Source: Pseudoxanthomonas mexicana
Lineage (GTDB): Bacteria > Pseudomonadota > Gammaproteobacteria > Xanthomonadales > Xanthomonadaceae
DNA length: 64,000 nt
Reading direction: 5' to 3'
Assembly (NCBI RefSeq): GCF_001556105.1
Contig: NZ_LSIF01000083.1
Location: 155,070 to 219,069 of the forward strand
The notes beneath the pieces are model-generated. The model did no database searches and had not been told where the DNA came from. It saw only the letters and a list, made by a program, of their open reading frames with translations. This document shows, in pieces, positions 1 through 8,815 of the stretch. The position numbers were made by a program, and so were the translations under genes. The first letter of the stretch is position 1. Each line of letters begins with the position of its first letter.

Positions 1-1157
1 TGCAGCAATCCACTGAGCAGGACCACACCGGAATCGGCAACCGTCGGCACACCGGTGGCGATGCGATGGCTCCAGCCCGTCGACACGCCGCTCACCAGCG
101 CACCCGTGGGTGCGAGCCAGCCGGTGGGCGCCGCCAGTCCGTACTCGGTGGACGCGGCCTGCACCGCGTTCCAGTCCGCGTACGACAGCCAGCGGCCTTC
201 GCGCGTGGCGAGGCGTACCGCGGCTTCGCCATCCACGCCGGTCATCCGGCCCTTGAGATGCCGGTCGAACCAGCGCGTCGTCGCGTCGTAGACCTGGTTC
301 GGCAGGCCCAGCGCACCCGGCAGTTCCGCGGTGGCGTGGTCGCCCTGGCTGAAGATCAACTGCTTGGGGCCGCGCAGGCGGTTGTAGAAGTCCACGTACT
401 GGTTTGGCGGGAACAGGCCGTCGTTGAATGCGTTGGCGAGCAACACCGCCGTGCCCTGGCGATTCAGCGCCTCCACTTCGTGCGCCACGCCGCGGCTGGT
501 CGCCTGCGGCAGGAAGCCCTGCACGGCGCCGTCGAAATCGCCGATCACCGCGCGCGCGGTGATCCGCGCCAGGTCCGGTCCCGGACGGCCGGTCGCCACG
601 CCCGCAGCGACCAGCAGGGTCACGCCCTGCTCGCTGACGGTCTGGTTCGCGTAGAGCGAGGTTTCCAGGTTCGCCCAGCCGCTGAGCGCCGCCACCGCTT
701 TGATGCGAGGATCGCGCGCCGCCGCCAGCAGGCTGGTGCCTGCGCCGTAGGAAATGCCGGACGCGCCAATCGCATTCGGATTCGCCGGCGTGTTGGCCAG
801 CGCCCAGTCGATGACCGCGCTGAGGTCCTCCACCGTCGCCGGCCCGGCGATGTCGATCTGTCCTGCCGAGTCCCAGAAGCCGCGCGACGTGTAGCTGACG
901 ACGACATAGCCGTTCGATGCGAGCTGGCTGGCGCGGCCGACATATTCCAGGTTGGGCAACGCCCAGCTCGCGGGCATCACGATCAGCGGGAACGGGCCGC
1001 TGCCCTGGCCCTGCGGCACCAGCACCAGCGCACCGAGTTCGGTGCCGTCCCAACTGCGGATGCGTTCGTAGGTCTTGCTGTAGCCGGCGGCGAAGGCCAC
1101 CGAGGAGAACACCAGCAACACGACGGCCAGCAGGCCGCGACAGACGGATCGGGTCAT
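1..1157 (-). CDS. Exported alpha/beta hydrolase of the CocE/NonD or S15 type (3' end cut off)
   Basis: The visible 385 residues begin with a signal peptide (hydrophobic residues about 8-22, then AFAAG), so the enzyme is probably periplasmic or secreted. A nucleophile elbow GISYG places the catalytic serine near residue 136. A later FNDGLF gives a candidate acid and QGDHATAE a candidate histidine, in the order expected for alpha/beta hydrolases of the X-Pro dipeptidyl-peptidase/CocE superfamily. The substrate cannot be told. The C-terminus runs off the left edge. It lies 144 bp downstream of thiL on the same strand and may be a separate unit. The ATG at 1157 sits directly before the signal peptide. 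Confidence 0.8.
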   Translation of the reverse strand, partial: MTRSVCRGLLAVVLLVFSSVAFAAGYSKTYERIRSWDGTELGALVLVPQGQGSGPFPLIVMPASWALPNLEYVGRASQLASNGYVVVSYTSRGFWDSAGQIDIAGPATVEDLSAVIDWALANTPANPNAIGASGISYGAGTSLLAAARDPRIKAVAALSGWANLETSLYANQTVSEQGVTLLVAAGVATGRPGPDLARITARAVIGDFDGAVQGFLPQATSRGVAHEVEALNRQGTAVLLANAFNDGLFPPNQYVDFYNRLRGPKQLIFSQGDHATAELPGALGLPNQVYDATTRWFDRHLKGRMTGVDGEAAVRLATREGRWLSYADWNAVQAASTEYGLAAPTGWLAPTGALVSGVSTGWSHRIATGVPTVADSGVVLLSGLL

Positions 1158-1301
1158 GCGAAGGCTCCTCACAGGCGTCGCCGGGCCGGACGGCCGGGCG
1201 GGAAAGCGATGCGATGGAACCCGTCGGGGGGGAACGAGCGCAGCGACCATACCATCAGGTATGGGCTTGGCCACGCTGCGCTGCAGCGCGGAGTCGGACG
1301 G

Positions 1302-2249
1302 TCAGCCGAAGTGGTCGTAGCCCGTGCGCGGCGGCCGCCAGGGCGCACCTGCCGCATCCACGGCAATGACGCCGTCACCGCCGGTGATGCGGCCGATGCG
1401 GGTGATGCGCAGATCGAACGAAGACGCGAGTCGCGCGATGGCGTCACGCGACGACACCTCCGCGGTGAAACACAGTTCGTAGTCGTCGCCGCCGCTGGCC
1501 TGCAGCGCCGCGCGTTCGATGTCGTCGAACGACCCTCGCAGGTCGTCCGAAGCGGGCAACGCCTGCATCTCGACCTGGGCGCCGACGCCGCTGCGCGCGC
1601 AGACGTGGCCCAGGTCGGCCAGCAGGCCGTCGGACACGTCGACGCAGGCGTTCGCCAGACCGACCAGCGCGAGACCCGCACTCACGCGCGGCGTGGGCCG
1701 GTCCAGGCGCGCGCGCAACACGTGGGTCGGATCGCGTTCCAGCAGCGCCAGCGCACCCGCTGCGTCGCCGAGCGTGCCGGTCACCCACACGTCGTCACCG
1801 ACCCGCGCGCCATCTCGGCGCAGCGCGCCGCCCGCCGCCACAAAACCCATCGCGGTGACCGACAACGACAGCGGACCGCGCGTGGTGTCGCCGCCGACCA
1901 GCGCGAGGCCGTGGCGCTCCGCGAGAGAGAGGAAGCCATCCAGGAAACCATCGATCCACACGGCATCGGATTGCGGCAACGACAGCGAGAGCGTGCACCA
2001 GGCAGGGTCGGCGCCCATCGACGCGAGGTCGGACAGGTTCACGGCCAACGCCTTCCAGCCGATGTCGGCCGGCGACGTGCCATGCGGGAAATGGACGCCG
2101 TCGTTCAAGGTGTCGGCGGTAACCACCAGATGCCGGCCGGGCGGCGGCGCCAGCAGCGCGGCATCGTCGCCGATGCCGAGCACGATGTCCCCGCGCGTGC
2201 CCGCACGTGCGCGGATGCGCGCGATCAGGTCGAATTCGCCGATGCCCAT
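1302..2249 (-). CDS. thiL: Thiamine-monophosphate kinase
   Basis: ThiL phosphorylates thiamine monophosphate to the diphosphate cofactor in the cytoplasm. The protein begins MGIGEFDLI, the usual ThiL N-terminus, followed by the ATP/Mg motif GIGDDAA and later GGDTTRGP and DVSDGLLADLGH, all typical of the PurM/ThiL fold. It has 315 residues, normal for the family. I chose ATG 2249 because the family motif begins there; a GTG four codons upstream (2261) is also possible. It follows nusB by 24 bp, the common nusB-thiL order, and is probably the last gene of the ribE-ribB-ribH-nusB-thiL operon. Confidence 0.95.
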   Translation of the reverse strand: MGIGEFDLIARIRARAGTRGDIVLGIGDDAALLAPPPGRHLVVTADTLNDGVHFPHGTSPADIGWKALAVNLSDLASMGADPAWCTLSLSLPQSDAVWIDGFLDGFLSLAERHGLALVGGDTTRGPLSLSVTAMGFVAAGGALRRDGARVGDDVWVTGTLGDAAGALALLERDPTHVLRARLDRPTPRVSAGLALVGLANACVDVSDGLLADLGHVCARSGVGAQVEMQALPASDDLRGSFDDIERAALQASGGDDYELCFTAEVSSRDAIARLASSFDLRITRIGRITGGDGVIAVDAAGAPWRPPRTGYDHFG

Positions 2250-2273
2250 ATCGCGAACCACCGCGCCGATGTA

Positions 2274-2741
2274 TCAGCGCCGCGCCTGCGCCTCGGCGGG
2301 ACGCCACTCGACGGCAGCGTGGTCGAGCACGCCATTGATGTAGGTGTGCCCGTGTTCGGAGCCGAAGCGCTTGGCGGTCTCGATCGCTTCGTTCAACACC
2401 ACGCGGTACGGCACGTCGAGGCGATGGATCAGTTCGTAGGCGGCGATGCGCAGCACGGCGCGCTCGATGGGATCGACTTCCTCCACCGTGCGGTCGAGGA
2501 ACGGCAGCAGGGCTTCGTCGAGCGAGGCACGATGCCGGACGACGCCGCGCACCAGGTCTTCGAAGTACTCGAGATCGGCGATCTCGTGCGCCTGCTCATG
2601 CGCGAATTGCGCGATCACCTGGCCCACTTCGCCGCCCGACATCTGCCACGCGTAGACGGCCTGCAGCGCACGGCGGCGCGCGCGGGCGCGCGTGACCGGA
2701 TCGACGCCGTCCTTGCGCTGGGGATGTTGTTGTCGGCTCAC
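2274..2741 (-). CDS. nusB: Transcription antitermination factor NusB
   Basis: NusB binds boxA RNA together with S10 (NusE) and supports antitermination on rRNA operons. The 155-residue all-helical protein has family landmarks: RRALQAVYAW near the N-terminus, VDPIERAVLRIAAYEL in the middle and YINGVLDHAA at the end. The frame stays open upstream into ribH, but the likely start is GTG 2741, which has GGAG five bases upstream and lies 22 bp after the ribH stop. The ribH-nusB linkage is widespread in bacteria and supports co-transcription. Confidence 0.95.
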   Translation of the reverse strand: MSRQQHPQRKDGVDPVTRARARRRALQAVYAWQMSGGEVGQVIAQFAHEQAHEIADLEYFEDLVRGVVRHRASLDEALLPFLDRTVEEVDPIERAVLRIAAYELIHRLDVPYRVVLNEAIETAKRFGSEHGHTYINGVLDHAAVEWRPAEAQARR

Positions 2742-2763
2742 GTCAGCTCCTGCAATTCTTGGG

Positions 2764-3231
2764 TTACGGCAACTGTTCCAGCAGCTGGGCCATCTCGATG
2801 GCGGCCAGCGCGGCTTCCTCGCCCTTGTTGCCATGACTGCCGCCGGCACGGGCTTCCGCATCTTCGATGCGTTCCACCGCCAGCACGCCGTTCAGCACCG
2901 GCACGCCGGTGTCCAGCTGCACGCGCATCAGGCCTTCGGCGCAACGGTCGGCGACATGCTCATAGTGGCGGGTGTCGCCGCGGATCACGCAGCCCAGGGT
3001 AATCAGCGCCGCGTGATCGCCGGCCGCCGCCAGGCGCGCCGCGACCAGCGGGATCTCCCACGCGCCGGGTACCCGCACCACGTCGATCGCGTCCTCGCCC
3101 ACGCCGTTGCCGGCCAAGCTCTGCCGCGCGCCAGCCACCAGCACATCGGTGATGCGCGGATTCCAGCGGCTCGCGATGATCGCAAAGCGGGCGCCGACGG
3201 GCGCGCGCAGATCGCCTTCGAAGTGGGACAT
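2764..3231 (-). CDS. ribH: 6,7-dimethyl-8-ribityllumazine synthase
   Basis: RibH condenses 5-amino-6-ribitylaminouracil with 3,4-dihydroxy-2-butanone 4-phosphate, the penultimate riboflavin step. Its 155 residues contain [15 protein letters not shown] near the N-terminus, VPGAWEIPL (substrate site) and [14 protein letters not shown] with the catalytic histidine. This is the complete short beta-subunit that forms icosahedral or pentameric particles. It lies 63 bp after ribB and directly before nusB in the riboswitch-controlled operon. Confidence 0.97.
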   Translation of the reverse strand: MSHFEGDLRAPVGARFAIIASRWNPRITDVLVAGARQSLAGNGVGEDAIDVVRVPGAWEIPLVAARLAAAGDHAALITLGCVIRGDTRHYEHVADRCAEGLMRVQLDTGVPVLNGVLAVERIEDAEARAGGSHGNKGEEAALAAIEMAQLLEQLP

Positions 3232-3294
3232 GGCGGGTTCCTTGGGGGTGGGGAAGTCTACCAGCCGGGGCGACCGGCCGGTCTGCCGGAAGAC

Positions 3295-4389
3295 TCAGGG
3301 CTGGACGTACTCGACCACGTCCAGGCCGAAGCCGGCCAGGCCGACCTGCCGGCGCGGCGTACCCAGCACCCGCAGCTGGCCGAGGCCAAGGTCGGCCAGG
3401 ATCTGCGCGCCGGCACCGTTGCGGCGCCACTGCCCCACATCCTTGGCATTGGCCTGTACCTCGGGTTGCTTGCGCAGGCGAGCCAACAGCGCATCCGCGC
3501 TACGAGGTTCGGCCAGCACCACCATCACGCCCTGCCCTTCCGCCGCGATGGCGCGCAATGCATCGGTGGCGTGCACGCCGAAATCGTCGCGCCGCCAGTG
3601 CAACAGGTCACTCAACGGGTTCTCGACCTGCACGCGCACCAGCGTGGGCGTGGCCTTGTCCGGCGTACCGCGAACCAGCGCGAAGTGCAGGTCGTGCGCG
3701 ATGCGGTCGCGGTAGGTGACCAGTTGGAACGGGCCGAACTCCGTCTCGATATCGCGCGCATCGATGCGCTCGACCGTGTGCTCGGTCGCCAGCCGGTAGG
3801 CGATCAGGTCGGCGATGGAGCCCATCTTCAGGCCGTGCTCGCGCGCGAACACTTCCAGTTGCGGGCGCCGCGCCATGCTGCCATCGGGATTCAGCACTTC
3901 CACCAGCACGCCCGCCGGCTCCAGCCCGGCCAGCAGCGGCAGGTCGCTGGCCGCTTCGGTATGGCCAGCGCGCGTCAGCACGCCGCCCGGCTGGGCGATC
4001 AGCGGGAAGATGTGCCCGGGCTGGCTGAGGTCGGTCGGCTTCGCATCCGGCCGCACCGCGGTGCGCACGGTGTGCGCGCGGTCGTAGGCGGAAATGCCGG
4101 TGGTGACGCCCTCGGCCGCCTCGATGCTGACCGTGAAATTGGTGTGGAACTGCGCGGTGTTGGTCTGCACCATCGGCGCCAGGCCCAGCTGCGTGCAGCG
4201 CTCGCGCGTCAGCGACAGGCAGACCAGGCCGCGGGCGTGCGTGACCATGAAGTTGATGTCCGATGGCTTGACCAGCTCGGCGGCCATGATCAGGTCGCCT
4301 TCGTTTTCGCGGTCCTCGTCGTCGACGATGACGACCATGCGGCCCTGGCGGATCTCTTCCAGCAGCTCGGGAATCGGGGCGAAGTTCAT
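3295..4389 (-). CDS. ribB: 3,4-dihydroxy-2-butanone 4-phosphate synthase with degenerate GTP cyclohydrolase II-like domain (RibBX type)
   Basis: The N-terminal half (about residues 1-200) is a full DHBP synthase: [13 protein letters not shown] carries the acidic metal and substrate residues, HARGLVCL and HTVRTAV follow, and GHTEAASDL is a later active-site segment. It makes dihydroxybutanone phosphate from ribulose 5-phosphate. The C-terminal half (about 205-364) aligns with GTP cyclohydrolase II ([21 protein letters not shown]) but contains no cysteine, so the three zinc-binding cysteines of RibA are missing and GTP cyclohydrolase activity is unlikely. A separate ribA is therefore expected elsewhere. 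The start overlaps the ribE stop (ATGA), indicating translational coupling. Confidence 0.93.
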   Translation of the reverse strand: MNFAPIPELLEEIRQGRMVVIVDDEDRENEGDLIMAAELVKPSDINFMVTHARGLVCLSLTRERCTQLGLAPMVQTNTAQFHTNFTVSIEAAEGVTTGISAYDRAHTVRTAVRPDAKPTDLSQPGHIFPLIAQPGGVLTRAGHTEAASDLPLLAGLEPAGVLVEVLNPDGSMARRPQLEVFAREHGLKMGSIADLIAYRLATEHTVERIDARDIETEFGPFQLVTYRDRIAHDLHFALVRGTPDKATPTLVRVQVENPLSDLLHWRRDDFGVHATDALRAIAAEGQGVMVVLAEPRSADALLARLRKQPEVQANAKDVGQWRRNGAGAQILADLGLGQLRVLGTPRRQVGLAGFGLDVVEYVQP

Positions 4390-4988
4390 GCGCCGTTCCT
4401 CTCGCCCAGCAGGCGCTCGACATAGCGCGCCACCAGGTCGATCTCCAGGTTCACCGCATCGCCGACCGCGGTGGCGGCGAATGCCGTGTTCGCGACGGTG
4501 TGGGGAATCAGCGCGACCTCGAAGCCTTCGGCATCGACCTCGTTGACGGTGAGGCTGACGCCATCCACGCAGATCGACCCCTTCTTGGCGATGTACTTCA
4601 GCAGCGCCACCGGCGCGGCGAAACGCCAGCGCTGCGCGCGCGCATCGTCGTGTACGGACAGCACGCGACCCACGCCATCCACGTGACCGCTGACCAGATG
4701 TCCGCCCAGGCGATCGGTCGGGCGCATCGCGCGCTCCAGGTTCACGACCGCAGCTTCCTTCAGGCCACCCAGGGTGGTCAGCGACAGCGTCTCGGTGGAG
4801 GCGTCGGCCTGGAAGCTGCCAGCGTCGAACGCGATCACGGTCAGGCACACACCGTTCACCGCGATGCTCTCGCCCCGTTGCACGGCGTCGAACGGCAGCG
4901 AGCCGACGGCCACGGTCAGGCGGACGTCACCGCCCACGGATTCCAGCGCGGCGATGCGGCCGACGCCCTCGATGATGCCGGTGAACAT
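4386..4988 (-). CDS. ribE: Riboflavin synthase alpha subunit
   Basis: The enzyme dismutates two 6,7-dimethyl-8-ribityllumazine molecules to riboflavin. The 200-residue protein shows the two internal lumazine-binding repeats: MFTGIIEGVGRI at residue 1 and GGHLVSGHVDGVGRV at about residue 94, each followed by a VNGVCLTV or VDGVSLTV segment. It is the first gene after the FMN riboswitch, with a leader of about 145 bases, and overlaps ribB by four bases. Some bacteria call this gene ribC. Confidence 0.96.
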   Translation of the reverse strand: MFTGIIEGVGRIAALESVGGDVRLTVAVGSLPFDAVQRGESIAVNGVCLTVIAFDAGSFQADASTETLSLTTLGGLKEAAVVNLERAMRPTDRLGGHLVSGHVDGVGRVLSVHDDARAQRWRFAAPVALLKYIAKKGSICVDGVSLTVNEVDAEGFEVALIPHTVANTAFAATAVGDAVNLEIDLVARYVERLLGERNGA

Positions 4989-5133
4989 CAGTGCACCTCC
5001 GGACGAGGGACGACACGGATGGCGGAAAAGAGCTGGGACATGGGACGTCTCTCGCGGTAACGAAGCGAAGACGCCTCCGGGCGCGAAGGCAGGCGCACGG
5101 CACCACGCTGGCGCGCGGTTCGGCGGTGCCGTC

Positions 5134-5264
5134 TTCTTTCATCCGGACTATGACCGTCGGCTCCGGCATCGGACCGGATCTGCTGACCCTCCGGCAGGCC
5201 GAAGGCGCTCGCGGGCTTGTCGCTGGGCGACCTACCGCCGGTGGGGAATCTCGCCCCGCCCTGA
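5134..5264 (-). promoter_or_regulatory. FMN riboswitch (RFN element) upstream of ribE
   Basis: Read on the minus strand, the stretch contains the conserved RFN blocks in order: GATTCCCCACCGGCGGT, then AAGCCCGCGAGCG, then CCGATGCCGGAGCCGACGGT, and finally AGTCCGGATGAAAGA. These match the conserved core of FMN aptamers. It ends about 145 bases before the ribE ATG, so it probably controls ribE-ribB-ribH-nusB-thiL by termination or start-site masking. No clear terminator was resolved by eye in the remaining leader. This element occupies most of the gene-free stretch 4989-5356. Confidence 0.96.
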
Positions 5265-5356
5265 AGACGTCGTTGGTGGTGTACCGGCGAACCGGCCGGC
5301 GCATTCTACACCTCGCCTTTCCGGACGAGCCCCGAACGCTGCGTTCCGCCGGGAGA

Positions 5357-6124
5357 TCAGGCCTCGGCAGGCTTGCGGCGCAGGTGCAGGATCAGCGGCC
5401 AGCGCATGGTGCGCGCCCGCTGCGGATCGCCCCAGACCTCGGCCAGTGCCGGCGTGTGGGCGTAAACGGGATCTTCGCCGGTGGCGGCGCGATAACTGCC
5501 GGTCGCCGACAGGCTGCCGAAGTAGCCCAGCAGCGTGGGCAGGTTCCACTCGGCGGTCAGCCACAACCGCGGTGTCGGGATGACGTCGAACGGCCATACA
5601 TAGTCGCCATAGCCCATGTCCACGTCGGCGCGCTCGGGCGGCCAGTACGGGTCGATGTCGTCGCGGACCTTCTCGGCCACCTCGGCCAGGTCGTCCTCGA
5701 AAATGATGTCCTGGTAGGTCCAGGCGGCCAGCACGCCGCCCGGGCGCAGCACGCGTTCGCAGGTGTCGAAGAAGCGGTAACGGTCGAACCAGTGCAAGGC
5801 CTGCGCGACGGCGACGAGGTCGACGCTGTGGTCCGCCAGCGCCGTCGTTTCGGCCGGCTCGGTCGCCAGGCTGACGTTGATGCCGTCCCCGCCCTGCGCC
5901 CAATGGCGCGCGATCTGCGCGGCGCTGGGATCCGTCGCGTGCACATGGGCGAAGCGTGCGGCCAGCCCGCGCGTCGCCTGGCCACTGCCGCACCCGGGCT
6001 CCCAGACCTGCGCGGTGGCCGGCACGACCGACGCGATCACGTCGTAGAGCGCGTCCGGATACGTGGGGCGCGAGGCGAGGTAGACGTCGGCGACGCCGGA
6101 AAAATGATCCTTGAAGGCAGCCAT
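5357..6124 (-). CDS. Class I SAM-dependent methyltransferase
   Basis: The 255-residue cytosolic protein has the SAM-binding motif I VWEPGCGSGQATRGLAARF at about residues 40-58, an acidic strand end (HATDPSAAQI), motif III-like SVDLVAVAQALHWFD and the RVLRPGGVLAAW loop. This is a methyltransferase type 11/25 fold. The HWF segment after motif III resembles trans-aconitate or small-molecule methyltransferases, but the substrate cannot be inferred. It starts 9 bp after ribD and ends about 90 bp before the FMN aptamer, so it belongs to the upstream ribD-containing unit. Confidence 0.85.
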   Translation of the reverse strand: MAAFKDHFSGVADVYLASRPTYPDALYDVIASVVPATAQVWEPGCGSGQATRGLAARFAHVHATDPSAAQIARHWAQGGDGINVSLATEPAETTALADHSVDLVAVAQALHWFDRYRFFDTCERVLRPGGVLAAWTYQDIIFEDDLAEVAEKVRDDIDPYWPPERADVDMGYGDYVWPFDVIPTPRLWLTAEWNLPTLLGYFGSLSATGSYRAATGEDPVYAHTPALAEVWGDPQRARTMRWPLILHLRRKPAEA

Positions 6125-6133
6125 GGCGTGCGG

Positions 6134-7225
6134 TCAGCGGGCAGGTTGCAGCAGAAGGCGCTGATCTTCGCCAATCATGCGACTGTCCACAATCTCCAGC
6201 TTCAGCCGGTCGGCCATCGCCTGGATGCCCAGGCCACCGAAGAGCGGTCGCGCCTGGTCGCCCAGCAACACCGGCGCGACGTACAGCAGCACTTCGTCGG
6301 CCAGGCCCGTGGCCAGGAATGCGCCCGCCAAGGTGGCGCCGGCTTCGGCATGGACTTCGTTGATGCCACGCGTGGCCAGCAGTTCCAGCACGGCCTTCAG
6401 ATCGAAATTGCTGCCGATCGCCGGCGCGATCGCGCGCTGCACATCGACATCGCGCGGCGGCTTTGCATCGGCGGTATGGATATAGAGCGTCGGCGCTTCG
6501 CCCTGGCGCACGTTGCCGCGCGCGACGGTGGCCAGGCCGGGATCGAGCACCACGCGCAGCGGCGGCTCGAACGCCGTGTCGTCGCCAAACCGCACCGTCA
6601 GCGACGGATCGTCGGCCAGCACCGTACCGGCACCGGTCAGGATGGCGCCGGCGCGCGCGCGCCAGCGCATCACGTCACGGCGCGATGCGTCGCCGCTGAT
6701 CCACTTCGAGTCGCCGTTCGCCATCGCGGTGCGGCCGTCAAGGCTGGTGGCCAGCTTCACCCGCATCCACGGTCGTCCGCGTTCGATGCGCGAGAGGAAT
6801 CCGCGATTCAACCGGCGCGCCTGCGCTTCCATCAATCCCGACTGCACGGCGATGCCGGCCGCGCGCAGCCGGTCGAAGCCCGCGCCATCGACCTGCGGGA
6901 ACGGATCGCGCATCGCCGCAACCACGCGAACGACACCCGCAGCAACGAGGGCCTCGGCGCATGGCCCTGTGCGTCCGGTATGCGCACAGGGCTCCAGCGT
7001 GACGTACGCGGTCGCGCCCTGCGCGCGATCGCCTGCGGCCTGCAGCGCGAACACCTCGGCATGGGGCTCGCCAGCCTTGCGGTGCCAGCCCTCGCCGACG
7101 ATTTCGTCGCCGTGCACGATCACGCAGCCCACCATCGGATTCGGACGCGTGGTGTACGCGCCACGCTCGGCCAGGCGCAGCGCGCGCGCCATGCAGGCAT
7201 GGTCAAACGCGGAAAAGTCAGTCAC
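6134..7225 (-). CDS. ribD: Bifunctional riboflavin deaminase/reductase
   Basis: RibD deaminates the 2,5-diaminopyrimidine intermediate and reduces its ribose. The deaminase half carries the zinc motifs HAEVFAL and PCAHTGRTGPC with the preceding RPNPMVGCVIV loop. The reductase half begins near VKLATSLDGRTAMANGDSKWISG and ends with the DQARPLFGG region. Two starts are possible: ATG 7252 lacks a good ribosome site, whereas GTG 7225, in the stop-codon region of the upstream gene, has GAGGG ten bases upstream. I chose GTG (363 residues). Unlike in many rib operons, ribD lies upstream of the FMN riboswitch here. Confidence 0.93.
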   Translation of the reverse strand: MTDFSAFDHACMARALRLAERGAYTTRPNPMVGCVIVHGDEIVGEGWHRKAGEPHAEVFALQAAGDRAQGATAYVTLEPCAHTGRTGPCAEALVAAGVVRVVAAMRDPFPQVDGAGFDRLRAAGIAVQSGLMEAQARRLNRGFLSRIERGRPWMRVKLATSLDGRTAMANGDSKWISGDASRRDVMRWRARAGAILTGAGTVLADDPSLTVRFGDDTAFEPPLRVVLDPGLATVARGNVRQGEAPTLYIHTADAKPPRDVDVQRAIAPAIGSNFDLKAVLELLATRGINEVHAEAGATLAGAFLATGLADEVLLYVAPVLLGDQARPLFGGLGIQAMADRLKLEIVDSRMIGEDQRLLLQPAR

Positions 7226-8306
7226 GGGAATAGCGCCCTCGTTCATCGCCATCGGGCCACGTGGGGATCAGCCAGCCGGCATCGATCCGCAGTTCCATCT
7301 GCTCGAATGCGGGACCGCTCAACACCTGGGTTTCGAGTTCAACCTGCATCAGCGGACGCGCGTTCTCCGCCACTTCCAGGCGCAGCACGGGCACGCCCGC
7401 CTCCATCGCCCGTTCGATGCCAAGCGCGATCGCCACGGGCATTGCGCCAGCATCGGCGGCGAAGGCATAGCCACCCGCGCGCGTGGTCACCGGCTCCTCG
7501 CGTCCATCAGCGTAGATGAAGGTCACCGCGACGCCGTTGAAATACGCACCCTGGTCATCGTCGTGCACGAGCACCGCCGCACGCGGCTGCCAGTCCGCTG
7601 GATCGCTGTCGCGCACCGGTTCGGACGGGGCGATGCATTCGGCCGGCAGCGAGAGTGTGGCGTAGCGCGGCGGCGGCTCGGGCAGCTTCCAGTACAGGTC
7701 TTTCAGCGCGTACTGCTCGCGCCAGTAGTCGGCCATCGCCTGGGTCGCCACCTGCATCGCCGCCGATTGCGCGGCGCCTTCCGCCGACATCGCAGCCGCC
7801 GCCGTCTCTTCGGCGCGCCGCACGGACGCGGCCAGCCGCGCCTGCTGTGCGGCGACCTCGCGACGCAGCGCGGCCTCGTCGATCTCTCCGTCTCCTGCCA
7901 CGAGTGGCATGGCGGCAGGGGCCGACGCGCCTTGCAGGAACGGGCATCGTGCACTGATCTCGGCCAACGTCGCCTCATGCCTCTGGCGCCGCCACGAATA
8001 CTCCGCCGCGGCATCCCAGTCGCGGGCTTCCTTCACGTACGCCCATCCCTTGCCTTCGGGGACCGGGTCGGTGCGCAGCACCACCTTGTCACCCGCCCGC
8101 TTCCATGCCCCTTCGGCCTGCTGGTCCATCGCTCCATAGCTCAGGTACCACTGGAAGCGCCCCTCCGGCTTGAGCAGCAGCTCAGAGCCCACTTCCCTCA
8201 CGCCGTTGAGGTAGTAATGGCCGGCGAGATCGTCGGCGGCGCGCGCGCTCGCGGGAGTGGCCAGCAGCAGGGCGGACAGCGCCAGCGCTTCCACGTGGGG
8301 TGTCAT
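7218..8306 (-). CDS. Exported protein of unknown function, lipocalin-like N-terminal region
   Basis: I do not recognise a named family. The 362 residues begin with a signal peptide (hydrophobic ALALSALLLATPASARA, cleavage near residue 23), so the product is probably periplasmic. The stretch after it (GHYYLNGVREVGSELLL, then a glycine/tryptophan pattern) resembles a small lipocalin-like or META-like beta barrel start. Residues about 150-200 are alanine-rich and probably helical. The start overlaps the stop of the GNAT gene (8303) by four bases, and the end overlaps the ribD start, so it is translationally coupled in an nrdR-GNAT-this gene-ribD series. Confidence 0.8.
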   Translation of the reverse strand: MTPHVEALALSALLLATPASARAADDLAGHYYLNGVREVGSELLLKPEGRFQWYLSYGAMDQQAEGAWKRAGDKVVLRTDPVPEGKGWAYVKEARDWDAAAEYSWRRQRHEATLAEISARCPFLQGASAPAAMPLVAGDGEIDEAALRREVAAQQARLAASVRRAEETAAAAMSAEGAAQSAAMQVATQAMADYWREQYALKDLYWKLPEPPPRYATLSLPAECIAPSEPVRDSDPADWQPRAAVLVHDDDQGAYFNGVAVTFIYADGREEPVTTRAGGYAFAADAGAMPVAIALGIERAMEAGVPVLRLEVAENARPLMQVELETQVLSGPAFEQMELRIDAGWLIPTWPDGDERGRYSRD

Positions 8307-8812
8307 GTGGCGCTTCCGGTATCGAGCGCGAGAGTATGCGCCACGCGCTGCGCGGGCGTGATCGACATGATGACCACCGGCGTGCCGTGCAGGGAGGTGC
8401 GCTCCTCAAACCGCCACCCAAGGGACGCATAGAAATCCTCGTGCCACAGCGTGAACAGGCGTAACAAGGCGACGCCTTCGCGCGCCGCATGCGCAACGGC
8501 GGCGTCCACCAGGATCCGACCGCCACCGCGACCACGCGCATCAGGCAGCACGAACAGGCTACCCAACCAGGGACTGCCGCGATCCTGCAGGGCGGGCGCG
8601 TCTTCGATCAGCAGGCTGACCGAGCCCAGCAGGTGGCCATCGTCCATCAGCAGCAGCGTGGTCGGAAGCGACGTGCGCATGGCGTGGTCAGCCAATTCTT
8701 CGGTCGCGACGTCCAGGGTCCAGTCGTCGTACAGCGCGCCCCATTCCCGGTGATGCCAGCGGGCAAGCGGCTCGATGCACGCGGGGTGCCGCCCGATCGC
8801 GTCGATGCGCAC
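8303..8812 (-). CDS. GNAT-family N-acetyltransferase
   Basis: The 169-residue protein has the acetyl-CoA binding loop LFVLPDARGRGGGRILVDAAV (motif A, about residues 88-108) preceded by the beta strand LLGSVSLLIED and followed by LRLFTLWHEDFYASLGW, the standard motif B ending. Translation starts at GTG 8812, three bases after the nrdR stop, and ends with a four-base overlap with the next gene. The acceptor substrate is unknown; many short GNAT enzymes of this kind act on small molecules. Confidence 0.85.
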   Translation of the reverse strand: MRIDAIGRHPACIEPLARWHHREWGALYDDWTLDVATEELADHAMRTSLPTTLLLMDDGHLLGSVSLLIEDAPALQDRGSPWLGSLFVLPDARGRGGGRILVDAAVAHAAREGVALLRLFTLWHEDFYASLGWRFEERTSLHGTPVVIMSITPAQRVAHTLALDTGSAT

Positions 8813-8815
8813 GGC

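Noticed and set aside
66-3002. Long plus-strand open frame of 978 codons across the thiL-nusB-ribH region
   Set aside because: It runs antisense to the clearly recognisable hydrolase, ThiL and NusB; GC-rich DNA keeps antisense frames open. Its translation is low-complexity Arg/Ala/His with no domain.
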